NCBI GenBank assembly: GCA_000433535.1
Contig: FR892670.1
Location: 1-21,147, forward strand
From: Dorea sp. CAG:317
Lineage (GTDB): Bacteria; Bacillota; Clostridia; Lachnospirales; Lachnospiraceae
Direction: 5' to 3'
DNA length: 21,147 nt
How positions within the stretch are numbered: position 1 is the first letter of the stretch; every line of letters begins with the position of its first letter. Of this stretch, positions 13,201-20,449 are shown in pieces. The position numbers and the translations under genes are program-made. The notes beneath the pieces were generated by a model, which ran no database searches, had not been told where the DNA came from, and saw only the letters and a program-made list of their open reading frames with translations.

Positions 13201-13413
13201 ATGATGCCTTTAACAATGGCTGAGACCGGACGAGAGCTTGAGATTCGGAGAATTGGCGGAAAAGAAGAAACGAGACGTTTTCTGGAAAGCTTAGGTTTTG
13301 TCATGGGCGGTTTTGTCAATGTTGTTTCGATGACAGGCGGTGACCTGATCGTGAAGGTGAAGGATTCAAGAGTTGCGATCAGCAGGGAAATGGCAAATAA
13401 AATTATGGTTTAG
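13201..13413 (+). CDS. feoA: FeoA-domain protein 1 (ferrous iron transport)
   Basis: The 70-residue protein is one SH3-like FeoA domain: ELEIRRIGGKEETRRFLESLGFVMGGFVNVV, then GGDLIVKVKDSRVAISREMANKI. The L-G-F and R-x-A-I-S positions fit the family. It is cytoplasmic and thought to assist FeoB. The start is ATG 13201 or 13204, and the ribosome binding site (GGGTGG) is weak. It is the first gene of the feo operon, 43 bases after the -10 box. A second feoA follows 11 bases later, a tandem arrangement common in Clostridia. Confidence 0.9.
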   Translation: MMPLTMAETGRELEIRRIGGKEETRRFLESLGFVMGGFVNVVSMTGGDLIVKVKDSRVAISREMANKIMV

Positions 13414-13424
13414 GAGGATGGAAT

Positions 13425-13649
13425 ATGTCTACGTTAAGAGATGCAAAATGTGGTGACACCGTAAAGGTGGTAAAAATTCACGGAGAAGGGGCAGTTCGAC
13501 GCCGGATTATGGATATGGGAATCACAAAAAATGTGGAATTGTATATTAGAAAAGTCGCACCTCTTGGAGATCCCGTAGAAGTAACGGTTAGAGGATATGA
13601 ATTGTCTTTACGAAAGGCAGATGCAGAAATGATAGAAGTTCAGGCATAA
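13425..13649 (+). CDS. feoA: FeoA-domain protein 2 (ferrous iron transport)
   Basis: The 74-residue protein has a FeoA domain: KCGDTVKVVKIHGEGAVRRRIMDMGIT, then PLGDPVEVTVRGYELSLRKADAEMIEV. The R-R-I-M-D-M-G and G-D-P positions are the canonical FeoA pattern, closer to the consensus than the first copy. TAGGAGGA precedes the ATG. It is separated from feoB by 79 bases that hold a 14-base palindrome and AT-rich promoter-like boxes, so feoB may have its own control. Confidence 0.93.
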   Translation: MSTLRDAKCGDTVKVVKIHGEGAVRRRIMDMGITKNVELYIRKVAPLGDPVEVTVRGYELSLRKADAEMIEVQA

Positions 13650-13670
13650 ATTATTTTTTTTGCACAATGG

Positions 13671-13684
13671 TTAGTTATAACTAA
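13671..13684. promoter_or_regulatory. 14-base palindrome upstream of feoB (candidate metalloregulator operator)
   Basis: TTAGTTATAACTAA is a perfect palindrome 44 bases before the feoB start codon. TATAAT boxes follow at 13692-13697 and 13700-13705, so a repressor here would block an internal feoB promoter, though no good -35 box is visible. Half of the palindrome (ATAACTAA) also occurs at 13136-13143 over the feoA promoter. Confidence 0.6.
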
Positions 13685-13728
13685 TAAAGGTTATAATAAT
13701 ATAATTCAAACGGGAGGATAATAGATCA

Positions 13729-15912
13729 ATGAAAGTCAGGATTGCGCTTGCAGGAAATCCGAATAGTGGAAAAACAACGTTGTTTAATGCGCTTACAGGA
13801 GCAAATCAGTTTGTCGGAAACTGGCCGGGAGTAACAGTGGAGAAAAAAGAAGGAAAGATGAAGAGTGCGGCATCACAGGCAGAGGAAGCGGTTCTCGTTG
13901 ATCTTCCGGGAATTTATTCACTGTCTCCTTATACATTAGAGGAAGTAGTTTCAAGAAATTTTCTGTTAGAAGAAAAGCCGGACGCTATTATTAACATTGT
14001 GGACGGAACCAATTTGGAGAGAAATCTATATTTGACGACACAACTTACAGAGCTTGGGATTCCGGTCATTGTTGCCGTAAATATGATGGATCTTGTTAGA
14101 AAAAACGGAGAAGAATTAAATATTGATCGTCTCAGCAAAGATATTGGTTGTAAGGTAGTTGAAATTTCCGCTCTGAAGGGGGAGGGGATTGACCGGCTTG
14201 CTGCCCGGGCAGTCTCTCTTGCAAAAAGCGGAAAGAAGAGTCAGCCTGCGCATCGGTTTGACGGATGTGTAGAGCATACACTTGCACATATCGAAGAAGC
14301 GATCACCGGTCATGTAGATGCCAGCATGGAGCGCTGGTATGCGCTGAAGTTGTTTGAACGGGACGAAAAAGTGAAGGAGCTTTTGAAGCTGGAACAGTCA
14401 TTGCTGGATCACATCGAGACAGATATTTTGGCTTGTGAGAAAGAGATGGATGATGATTCGGAAAGTATTATTACAGGGGAACGCTATCGTTATATCGGAG
14501 AGATTATCGAGGACTGTTATAAAAAGCGAATCAAACGACAGATGTCTACGTCGGATAAGATTGATCAATTTGTTACGAACCGATTCCTTGCAATCCCGAT
14601 TTTTGCACTGGTTATGTTCATTGTATACTATATATCCGTCTCTACAGTAGGAACCTTTGTAACGGACTGGACAAATGACACCCTCTTTGGTGAGTGGATC
14701 ATTCCCGGGGCACAGAGCGCATTAGATGCTATACACTGTGCACCGTGGCTCTCAGGACTTCTCGTTGACGGAATCATCAGCGGAGTAGGTGCTGTGCTGG
14801 GATTTGTTCCGCAGATGCTTGTATTGTTCTTCTTCTTAGCATTTCTGGAAGGCTGCGGATATATGGCACGTATCGCATTTATCATGGATCGTATTTTCCG
14901 TAAATTCGGTCTTTCCGGGAAATCCTTTATCCCGATGCTGGTAGGTACAGGATGTGGCGTGCCGGGAGTTATGGCTTCCCGTACCATTGAAAACGACAGA
15001 GACCGCAAGATGACGATTATGACAACTACATTTATCCCGTGCGGGGCAAAGCTTCCGATTATCGCTTTGATCGCAGGAGCGCTCTTTGACGGTGCGGCGT
15101 GGGTAGCGCCGAGCGCTTACTTCGTAGGTATTGCGGCAATTATTTGTTCCGGTATTATCCTGAAGAAAACGAAAATGTTTGCGGGAGATCCGGCGCCGTT
15201 TGTAATGGAACTTCCTGCTTATCACCTTCCGACACTTGGAAATGTATTTAGGAGTATGTGGGAGAGAGGCTGGTCTTTCATTAAGAAGGCGGGAACGATT
15301 ATCCTGTTGTCTACAATCTTTATCTGGTTTGCACAAGGATTTGGATTTGAAGGTGGACGATTCGGAATGGTTGAAGATATGGAACACAGTATCCTTGCAT
15401 GGATCGGCAACGCAGTGGCATGGCTTTTCGTTCCGCTTGGATGGGGAGACTGGAAGTCAGCAGTGGCAGCCATTACCGGATTGGTCGCAAAAGAAAACGT
15501 AGTCGGAACCTTTGGAATCCTCTTTGGTTTTGCAGAGGTAAACGGAGACAACGGAATTGAGATGTGGGGAACACTGGCGGGAGCCATGACGCAGGCAGCA
15601 GCTTATTCTTTCCTTGTATTTAACCTTTTGTGTGCGCCTTGCTTCGCGGCAATGGGAGCCATCAAGCGTGAGATGAACAATGCGAAATGGTTCTGGTTTG
15701 CCATCGGTTATCAGACATTACTGGCATATACAGTTTCTCTTTGTATTTATCAGATGGGAACCTTTATAACAACAGGTATTTTCGGAGTGGGAACGGCAGC
15801 AGCCATTGCGCTGATCATTTTATTCCTGTATCTGCTGCTTCGTCCGTACAAAGAGAGCCAGACGCTTCGCACGATGAAACAGACTGCGCTCAAAGGAATC
15901 AAAGCTTCATAG
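13729..15912 (+). CDS. feoB: Ferrous iron transporter FeoB
   Basis: The 727-residue protein has a cytoplasmic N-terminal G domain with G1 GNPNSGKTT (from residue 9), the GNWPGVTVE switch region, G3 DLPG (58-61) and G4 NMMD (118-121). A helical GDI-like region spans about 170-280. The membrane part starts near 285 and contains the two gate-type repeats, including the first gate motif around GCGVPGVMASRTIEN with its metal-relevant Cys. The length is normal for FeoB. It moves Fe2+ into the cytoplasm, dependent on nucleotide hydrolysis. GGGAGG lies upstream of the ATG. It follows two feoA genes and is followed by a Cys-rich FeoB-associated peptide. No defect is seen. Confidence 0.97.
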   Translation: MKVRIALAGNPNSGKTTLFNALTGANQFVGNWPGVTVEKKEGKMKSAASQAEEAVLVDLPGIYSLSPYTLEEVVSRNFLLEEKPDAIINIVDGTNLERNLYLTTQLTELGIPVIVAVNMMDLVRKNGEELNIDRLSKDIGCKVVEISALKGEGIDRLAARAVSLAKSGKKSQPAHRFDGCVEHTLAHIEEAITGHVDASMERWYALKLFERDEKVKELLKLEQSLLDHIETDILACEKEMDDDSESIITGERYRYIGEIIEDCYKKRIKRQMSTSDKIDQFVTNRFLAIPIFALVMFIVYYISVSTVGTFVTDWTNDTLFGEWIIPGAQSALDAIHCAPWLSGLLVDGIISGVGAVLGFVPQMLVLFFFLAFLEGCGYMARIAFIMDRIFRKFGLSGKSFIPMLVGTGCGVPGVMASRTIENDRDRKMTIMTTTFIPCGAKLPIIALIAGALFDGAAWVAPSAYFVGIAAIICSGIILKKTKMFAGDPAPFVMELPAYHLPTLGNVFRSMWERGWSFIKKAGTIILLSTIFIWFAQGFGFEGGRFGMVEDMEHSILAWIGNAVAWLFVPLGWGDWKSAVAAITGLVAKENVVGTFGILFGFAEVNGDNGIEMWGTLAGAMTQAAAYSFLVFNLLCAPCFAAMGAIKREMNNAKWFWFAIGYQTLLAYTVSLCIYQMGTFITTGIFGVGTAAAIALIILFLYLLLRPYKESQTLRTMKQTALKGIKAS

Positions 15913-15989
15913 AAAAAAGGATGAGTAAAAAAAGCTTATCTTGTGAAAAATAAAAAAAGCGGATAATATAGAGATGGAGGTGTTGGAAG

Positions 15990-16130
15990 ATGGGAACAAT
16001 GATTGTACTTTTACTTCTGGCTGGTGGTGTTGGGCTTGTCATACGCAGCATGATAAAAGATAAAAAAGCAGGGAAGTCTCTGCACTGCGGGGGAGATTGT
16101 AAGCACTGCGGCGGTCATTGCCATGACTAA
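15990..16130 (+). CDS. FeoB-associated Cys-rich membrane peptide (46 aa)
   Basis: The ATG at 15990 (GGAGG upstream at 15976-15980) gives 46 residues: one membrane helix (MIVLLLLAGGVGLVIRSMI), a basic stop-transfer segment KDKKAGK, then a tail with four cysteines and three histidines (HCGGDCKHCGGHCHD). This matches the small FeoB-associated Cys-rich proteins of Firmicutes, which may hand iron to or from FeoB or stabilise it. It lies 77 bases after feoB and 18 bases before the DUF3793 gene. Confidence 0.85.
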   Translation: MGTMIVLLLLAGGVGLVIRSMIKDKKAGKSLHCGGDCKHCGGHCHD

Positions 16131-16148
16131 GGAAAGGGAGAACGGCTT

Positions 16149-16700
16149 ATGTCAGAGGAAATGATTCTCCGCCACTGCTCGCCGACGCTTGCGGGCATGA
16201 AGACGGGCAGCTTATTTAACTGTCCGTGCCCCGACAGGCAGAAACTACTGTGTGCAGTGAAAGAATTAAACCGCAAGCTTGTGCCAAAGGGAGTGCGGGT
16301 GATCCCGCTTCGGACAACGAAGAATAAAATGCTTCTCTACATTTACCGTCCGCAGAAGTTAAAAGATGATCTGTCTGTAAGCGGGGCGGCGAGACTTCTG
16401 CAAAAATACGGATATTCTGTGGAATGTACAGGAAAGTGTGTAGTACAGCTTGGAAAACGCCTGTGCGAACAAAAAGATTTTCCGCACGAGATCGGGCTTT
16501 TCCTTGGCTACCCGTTGGAAGATGTACAAGGATTTATTGAACATCATGCGGAAGGGTATAAATGTGTGGGCTGCTGGAAGGTGTACGGTGACGAAGAGCA
16601 TGCCAGGAGAGAATTTAGGCGTTATCAAAAGTGTACAGACGCATATTGTTATCTCTGGCGACAGGGGGAAAGCCTTGAGGATCTCACTGTGTCCGGTTAG
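16149..16700 (+). CDS. DUF3793 family protein
   Basis: The 183-residue protein matches DUF3793 in its main blocks: HCSPTLAGMKTGSLFNC near the N-terminus, MLLYIYRP in the middle, then FPHEIGLFLGYPLEDVQGFI and a C-terminal block with GCWKVYGDEEHARREFRRYQKC. Conserved Cys, His and Trp positions suggest a metal or redox role, but the function is unknown. The family often lies beside feo genes and flavodoxins, and here it is 18 bases after the Cys-rich peptide. GGAAAGGGAG precedes the ATG. It probably ends the feo operon; I see no strong terminator after it. Confidence 0.85.
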   Translation: MSEEMILRHCSPTLAGMKTGSLFNCPCPDRQKLLCAVKELNRKLVPKGVRVIPLRTTKNKMLLYIYRPQKLKDDLSVSGAARLLQKYGYSVECTGKCVVQLGKRLCEQKDFPHEIGLFLGYPLEDVQGFIEHHAEGYKCVGCWKVYGDEEHARREFRRYQKCTDAYCYLWRQGESLEDLTVSG

Positions 16701-16733
16701 TACAAAAAACATCAAATTATATGAAGTTCATAG

Positions 16734-16762
16734 TTTCAAAATCAGGAGAATTGATGTATAAT
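16734..16762 (+). promoter_or_regulatory. Promoter of the hemerythrin gene
   Basis: TATAAT at 16757-16762 lies 34 bases before the start codon. TTTCAA at 16734-16739 is a modest -35 box 17 bases upstream. Confidence 0.55.
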
Positions 16763-16796
16763 AAATCCTAGTAGTAGAAAAGAGGAGGTACTGACC

Positions 16797-17219
16797 ATGA
16801 GAGCAGAATTTGACGAGAATCTGGTAACAGGCAATGAGATGATCGACTCTCAGCACAAAGAGCTGATTGATAAGATTAATAAGCTTCTGGACAGCTGTGA
16901 AGTGGGAAATGATAAAGTGGTTGCAATTAAGACTTTAGATTATCTTGCAGATTACACAGAATTTCATTTTGGCGAAGAAGAGAAACTTCAGGAATCCATC
17001 AATTATCCTGCGATTACAGAACATAAGAAAGAGCATGATAAACTTCGTCAGGTTGTAAAAGATCTCTATAATATGTTGGAGGAAGAAGAAGGTCCGTCTG
17101 CTGCATTTGTAGAGCAGGTGAACAGAAATGTGATTGAATGGCTGTATAAGCACATTAAAGGATTTGACCGTTCCGTAGCGGAATACAAATTCATGAATAC
17201 CAGCAGCGAGAGATTATAG
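16797..17219 (+). CDS. Bacteriohemerythrin (oxygen-binding di-iron protein)
   Basis: The 140-residue single-domain hemerythrin has all seven di-iron ligands: H20 (in DSQHKEL), H57 and E61 (FHFGEEE), H76 and H80 (HKKEH), H119 and D124 (HIKGFD). The four-helix bundle length is normal. Cytoplasmic hemerythrins reversibly bind O2 and in anaerobes may scavenge oxygen or buffer iron. GAGGAGG precedes the ATG and it has its own promoter. Its place just after the feo operon fits a link between iron and oxygen stress. Confidence 0.94.
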   Translation: MRAEFDENLVTGNEMIDSQHKELIDKINKLLDSCEVGNDKVVAIKTLDYLADYTEFHFGEEEKLQESINYPAITEHKKEHDKLRQVVKDLYNMLEEEEGPSAAFVEQVNRNVIEWLYKHIKGFDRSVAEYKFMNTSSERL

Positions 17220-17238
17220 AATAAGAAGACTACAGGTT

Positions 17239-17262
17239 CGAAAGGGCGGAAAGCCCTTTTCG
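17239..17262 (+). terminator. Probable terminator after the hemerythrin gene
   Basis: CGAAAGGGC-GGAAA-GCCCTTTTCG forms a 9-base stem with one bulge. The T-run lies inside the right arm and not after it, so strength is uncertain. Confidence 0.6.
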
Positions 17263-17302
17263 GACTTGTTTGCATTTATAATGATATATGAGGAGGGCGG
17301 AT

Positions 17303-17983
17303 ATGAAAAAGAGGCGGACAGCATCGGTGATTTTCGGAGTGATTCTTTTATGCCTGTTCATATTGCTGGCTTTCCATATGCGTCAGGTAAAGGTCGTCTG
17401 TGTCGGAGACAGTATCACGTATGGTTCGGGTGCGGGAAGATACCGGGATACCAAGTCTTATCCGGCGCTTCTTCAAAAAAAGCTGGGGAATGGATATCGT
17501 GTTCGCAACTATGGGCTTCGGGGGAGGACGATTCTGGATTATGGGAATTTCCCCTATAAGGAAGAACCGGAATATAAGAAAACTCTGAAGGAAAAGGGCG
17601 ATGTTTATATTATCATGCTTGGAACCAACGATTCCAAGGTGCGAAACTGGAATACAGAGGATTACAAGGAACAGCTTCGCGCTTTTGTAACATCTTATCA
17701 AAAGGTAAATAAGCGCGCGAAAATTTACCTCATGCAGCCGCCAAGATGTTTTCCGGATGAGAAGACAGGGATCGTGAATTATAAGGTTAAAAACGATCTG
17801 ATCGCTACGGAGATCCATAAGAGTGTGGCAGAGGTAGGATTGGAGTGCGGAGCGATTGTGATTGATCTGTATGAGTTTACCGAGGATCACGGAGACTGGT
17901 TTGCGGATGGTGTACATCCGAATGTGAAAGGCTATGAGAAGATTGCCGGATACATTTACGAAGTCTTAAAAGAAACATTGTAA
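17303..17983 (+). CDS. Membrane-anchored SGNH/GDSL hydrolase
   Basis: GAGGAGG at 17289-17295 points to ATG 17303 as the start (226 residues); the upstream ATG at 17288 overlaps that site. KKRR and a hydrophobic helix (residues 8-26) anchor the protein in the membrane. SGNH block I is GDSI with nucleophile Ser37, block II has Gly in NYGLRGRT, block III is GTND (107-110), and block V gives the Asp202/His205 pair (DGVHPN). It should be an esterase or lipase acting outside the membrane. The early GSGAGRYRDTKSYP segment resembles carbohydrate O-acetylesterases, but the substrate is not certain. It stands alone between the hemerythrin and xpt genes. Confidence 0.88.
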   Translation: MKKRRTASVIFGVILLCLFILLAFHMRQVKVVCVGDSITYGSGAGRYRDTKSYPALLQKKLGNGYRVRNYGLRGRTILDYGNFPYKEEPEYKKTLKEKGDVYIIMLGTNDSKVRNWNTEDYKEQLRAFVTSYQKVNKRAKIYLMQPPRCFPDEKTGIVNYKVKNDLIATEIHKSVAEVGLECGAIVIDLYEFTEDHGDWFADGVHPNVKGYEKIAGYIYEVLKETL

Positions 17984-18048
17984 TCTATAACTGAATGTGC
18001 TAACTTGGACGTACTGAAAAAGATATGATACGAGTAGGAGAAGTCATT

Positions 18049-18630
18049 ATGAATTTTTTGGAAGAAAGAATAGTAAAAGACGGTATCATTAAAGAAGGAA
18101 ATGTGCTGAAGGTTGACAGCTTTCTGAATCATCAGATGGATATCGATCTGTTTAATGAGATAGGAAAAGAATTTAAGAGAAGATTTGAAGGTAAGAATAT
18201 TAATAAAATTCTTACGATCGAGGCGTCAGGCATTGGAATTGCCTGTATTGTAGCACAGTATTTTCATGCACCGGTCGTATTTGCCAAGAAGACACAGAGC
18301 ATTAATTTAGAAGGTGAGATGTATGTGGCAGAGGTAGAGTCATTTACACATAAATGCAAAAATCAGGTCATTGTAGCGCAGAAGTTTTTGAACGAAGACG
18401 ATCATGTGCTGATTTTGGATGATTTTCTGGCGAATGGATGTGCGCTTCAAGGATTGATTCAGATTGTGCAGTCCTCTGGTGCGACCATTGAAGGAATCGG
18501 AATTACAATTGAAAAAGGCTTCCAGGCAGGCGGACGGATTATTCGAAATCTTGGTTACCAGTTGGAGTCTCTGGCAATTGTTGAAACTATGGATTGTGAA
18601 ACGGGTACGATCAAGTTCAGAGAGCAGTAG
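18049..18630 (+). CDS. xpt: Xanthine phosphoribosyltransferase
   Basis: TAGGAGAAG precedes ATG 18049, giving 193 residues, the usual Xpt length (the frame also opens 24 bases earlier at 18025). MNFLEERIVKDGIIKEGNVLKVDSFLNHQ is the family start. The PRPP-binding loop is VLILDDFLANGCA (residues 120-132). EASGIGIA and the FAKKTQSIN segment match the base- and pyrophosphate-binding loops of Xpt. It converts xanthine and PRPP to XMP (purine salvage). In many Firmicutes it sits with pbuX behind a purine riboswitch; here the 65-base leader is too short for one and no permease gene follows. A strong terminator lies about 60 bases downstream. Confidence 0.95.
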   Translation: MNFLEERIVKDGIIKEGNVLKVDSFLNHQMDIDLFNEIGKEFKRRFEGKNINKILTIEASGIGIACIVAQYFHAPVVFAKKTQSINLEGEMYVAEVESFTHKCKNQVIVAQKFLNEDDHVLILDDFLANGCALQGLIQIVQSSGATIEGIGITIEKGFQAGGRIIRNLGYQLESLAIVETMDCETGTIKFREQ

Positions 18631-18691
18631 AAGATAGCAGCGATCACAAGATAGAAATAAGATAAAAACAAGATAAAAATAAGGTGTAAAA

Positions 18692-18730
18692 AAAGATAGC
18701 TCATAAGATGGACATGTGAGCTATCTTTTT
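18692..18730 (+). terminator. Rho-independent terminator after xpt
   Basis: AAAGATAGCTCA (18692-18703) pairs with TGAGCTATCTTT (18717-18728), followed by T. The preceding bases 18646-18683 are A-rich with two imperfect copies of an ACAAGATA-AAATAAG unit. Confidence 0.9.
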
Positions 18731-18738
18731 ATGTGACG

Positions 18739-18825
18739 CGGAGATGGTGGGATTCGAACCCACGCACCCCGGAGGGCCTATCGCATTTCGAGTGCGACCT
18801 CTTATGACCTCTTGAGTACATCTCC
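18739..18825 (-). tRNA. tRNA-Ser(CGA)
   Basis: On the minus strand the acceptor arms GGAGATG and CATCTCC pair, with discriminator G. The anticodon arm is TCGCA-CTCGAAA-TGCGA, giving anticodon CGA. A long variable arm with GGCCCTCCGGGG is typical of tRNA-Ser. The T-arm is GTGGG-TTCGAAT-CCCAC. No CCA is encoded. The gene is 87 bases long and complete. Confidence 0.95.
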
Positions 18826-18835
18826 GAACCTTTAT

Positions 18836-18865
18836 AGTATAACACAAAGTGAAAGACCGGCGCAA
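18836..18865 (-). promoter_or_regulatory. Promoter of tRNA-Ser
   Basis: On the minus strand, TTGCGC (18860-18865) and TATACT (18836-18841) are 18 bases apart, with the -10 box 10 bases before the tRNA. The -35 box lies within a strong inverted repeat (18852-18882). Confidence 0.55.
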
Positions 18866-18882
18866 GCGATTTGCCGGTCTTT
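18852..18882. other. 10-base perfect inverted repeat, terminator-like on both strands
   Basis: AAAGACCGGC (18852-18861) pairs exactly with GCCGGTCTTT (18873-18882), flanked by short T- and A-runs. No gene ending here is visible on either strand, and it overlaps the -35 box of tRNA-Ser. It may be the relic of a lost gene's terminator or insulate the tRNA from upstream transcription. Confidence 0.55.
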
Positions 18883-18962
18883 TCGTGGGGGATGAAAAAA
18901 TCTATGTAAATTGAAAGGATTGTTAGGCGAGGTCCGGCGGTTATACGTTGAAAATATTAGTT

Positions 18963-19031
18963 GTCATATATCCGACGTCCTCTTTGATTTGATGATTTTA
19001 TTATAGCGATGAATTGTGACGAGGATATGAC
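18963..19031. other. Non-coding leader of the hydrogenase gene with a weak dyad
   Basis: Between the hairpin at 18882 and the hydrogenase start at 19138 there is no gene. GTCATAT (18963-18969) and ATATGAC (19025-19031) are inverted copies 55 bases apart. TTGACA at about 19108 is too close to the start codon to be an obvious -35 box. I cannot name a promoter with confidence. Confidence 0.25.
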
Positions 19032-19137
19032 GGAAGGTGGAAATGTTTATAAAGTTTCTTAAGAAAATCCAAAGAATATATTTACAAATATTTGGAAATA
19101 GTACTATTGACATTGATTGAAAGAAATGAGGAATTTT

Positions 19138-20421
19138 ATGAAGACGTTGGAAGAACTCTACAGAGATATTTTGAATGGGAAAGTAAGGGTAGATCAGCCG
19201 CTGCCGGAAAATTATGATCCGGCACATCTTGATTGTCTGCTGAGACCAAAGGAGTATGCGCCGGTTGTGCCAAATCAGTCGTGCCTGAAATGTGAATCAC
19301 AAGAGACAGAATATGAGCGGGCATGTCAAAATAGTTGTGTATTTGATGCTATCTGGGAGGACGAGGAGGGAAAACTTCAGATTGATAAAGAAATGTGCGC
19401 AGGCTGTGAGGCATGTATACACGCGTGTAAACAGGGGAAACTGACTGCCGGTAAGGATGTGCTCCCGGCAATGCGGTCTGTGCGAGAGAGGAAAGGGAAT
19501 GCCTATGCGCTTGTAGCGCCTGCGTTTTTCGGGCAGTTTGGAGAAATGGTTACTGCTGGGCAATTACGGAGTGCCTTCAAAGCGCTGGGATTCGCGGGAA
19601 TGGTAGAGGTTGCGTTGTTTGCAGATATTCTGACGCTCAAAGAAGCACTTGAATTTGATCTGCATATTAAGAAAGAAGGAGATTTTCAGCTTACGAGCTG
19701 TTGTTGCCCGGTGTGGATTGCTATGATTCGGAATATATATGAAGAATTAATGCCGCATGTTCCGGCGGCGGTTTCGCCGATGATTGCCTGTGGGCGCATG
19801 ATAAAAAGACTATATCCTGATGCGGTGACGGTCTTTGTGGGGCCGTGTTTGGCAAAGAAGAAAGAGGCAAGAGAAGAAGATATACAGGGAGCCGTGGATT
19901 ACGTGCTGACGTTTCAGGAGATGAGGGATATTTTTGAGGCGGCAGACATTCATTTGGAAGCATTGCCGGAGGATGAAAGAGAGCATGCGTCAAGGGCGGG
20001 AAGGCTGTATGCAAGAACCGGAGGCGTCAGCGAAGCGGTGGCTTCCATGACACAGCAGCTGCAGCCGGAGAAGCTTCATGTGCGGGCGGAGCAGGCAGAA
20101 GGCGCGAAAGCCTGTATGGAAATGATCCAGAGAATAAAAAAAGGAGAAACCGATGCAAACTTTTTTGAAGGCATGGGATGCGTCGGTGGATGCGTAGGCG
20201 GCCCTAAGACACTTCGAAAACAAGAAGAAGGACGCGCCTGTGTAGACAACTATGCAGAAGAATCCCTATACAAGACACCGCTGGAGAACCCATACGTACG
20301 GAAAATACTCGAAGAACTGGGGCTTGGAACGATAGAAGACTTGATAGAAGATCCAATTTTAGAACGCGATTTTTCAAAAAAGGACAGGTCAAAATGCAAT
20401 TTGGGACGTAGACTTTTGTAA
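19138..20421 (+). CDS. [FeFe]-hydrogenase, ferredoxin-domain monomeric type (group B-like)
   Basis: TGAGGAA precedes ATG 19138 (427 residues; the frame opens 21 bases earlier). Residues 49-97 carry two 4Fe-4S-type cysteine sets: C49-x2-C52 with later cysteines, then C87-x2-C90-x2-C93-x3-C97. The H-cluster domain follows with L1 TSCCCPVW (186-193), L2 GPCLAKK (Cys237) and L3 EGMGCVGGCVGG (Cys348, Cys352). L1 has an extra Cys in place of the TSCCPxW of group A enzymes, and L2 has GPC in place of MPC, which I associate with group B. It should evolve H2 from reduced ferredoxin in fermentation, with H-cluster maturases HydEFG encoded elsewhere. The last codons overlap a 20-base hairpin arm. Group assignment is from motifs only. 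Confidence 0.88.
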   Translation: MKTLEELYRDILNGKVRVDQPLPENYDPAHLDCLLRPKEYAPVVPNQSCLKCESQETEYERACQNSCVFDAIWEDEEGKLQIDKEMCAGCEACIHACKQGKLTAGKDVLPAMRSVRERKGNAYALVAPAFFGQFGEMVTAGQLRSAFKALGFAGMVEVALFADILTLKEALEFDLHIKKEGDFQLTSCCCPVWIAMIRNIYEELMPHVPAAVSPMIACGRMIKRLYPDAVTVFVGPCLAKKKEAREEDIQGAVDYVLTFQEMRDIFEAADIHLEALPEDEREHASRAGRLYARTGGVSEAVASMTQQLQPEKLHVRAEQAEGAKACMEMIQRIKKGETDANFFEGMGCVGGCVGGPKTLRKQEEGRACVDNYAEESLYKTPLENPYVRKILEELGLGTIEDLIEDPILERDFSKKDRSKCNLGRRLL

Positions 20422-20440
20422 AAAGTCTACGTCCCAAATT
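20398..20440. terminator. 20-base perfect hairpin, shared terminator of convergent genes
   Basis: Bases 20398-20417 and 20421-20440 are perfect inverted copies around a 3-base loop. The core is TTTGGGACGTAGACTTTT. The hydrogenase stop codon lies in the loop, and the galT stop codon is 10 bases to the right. T-richness on both sides of the loop allows termination in either direction. The length and perfection are unusual for a simple terminator. Confidence 0.8.
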
Positions 20441-20449
20441 ACGTTCAAA

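Noticed and set aside
14836..15387. A 183-codon minus-strand frame inside feoB.
   Set aside because: It is antisense to a clearly conserved FeoB, with Arg/Ser/His-rich composition and no start signal. It is a shadow frame.
17348..17917. A 189-codon minus-strand frame opposite the SGNH hydrolase gene.
   Set aside because: The sense frame carries all four SGNH blocks; the antisense frame has no family match and no ribosome binding site.
17984..18048. Possible purine riboswitch in front of xpt.
   Set aside because: The leader after the hydrolase gene is only 65 bases and lacks the paired stems and conserved loop bases of the purine class.
18646..18683. A-rich tandem units (ACAAGATA...AAATAAG).
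   Set aside because: There are only two imperfect units in low-complexity sequence before a terminator; no CRISPR or regular repeat array is present.
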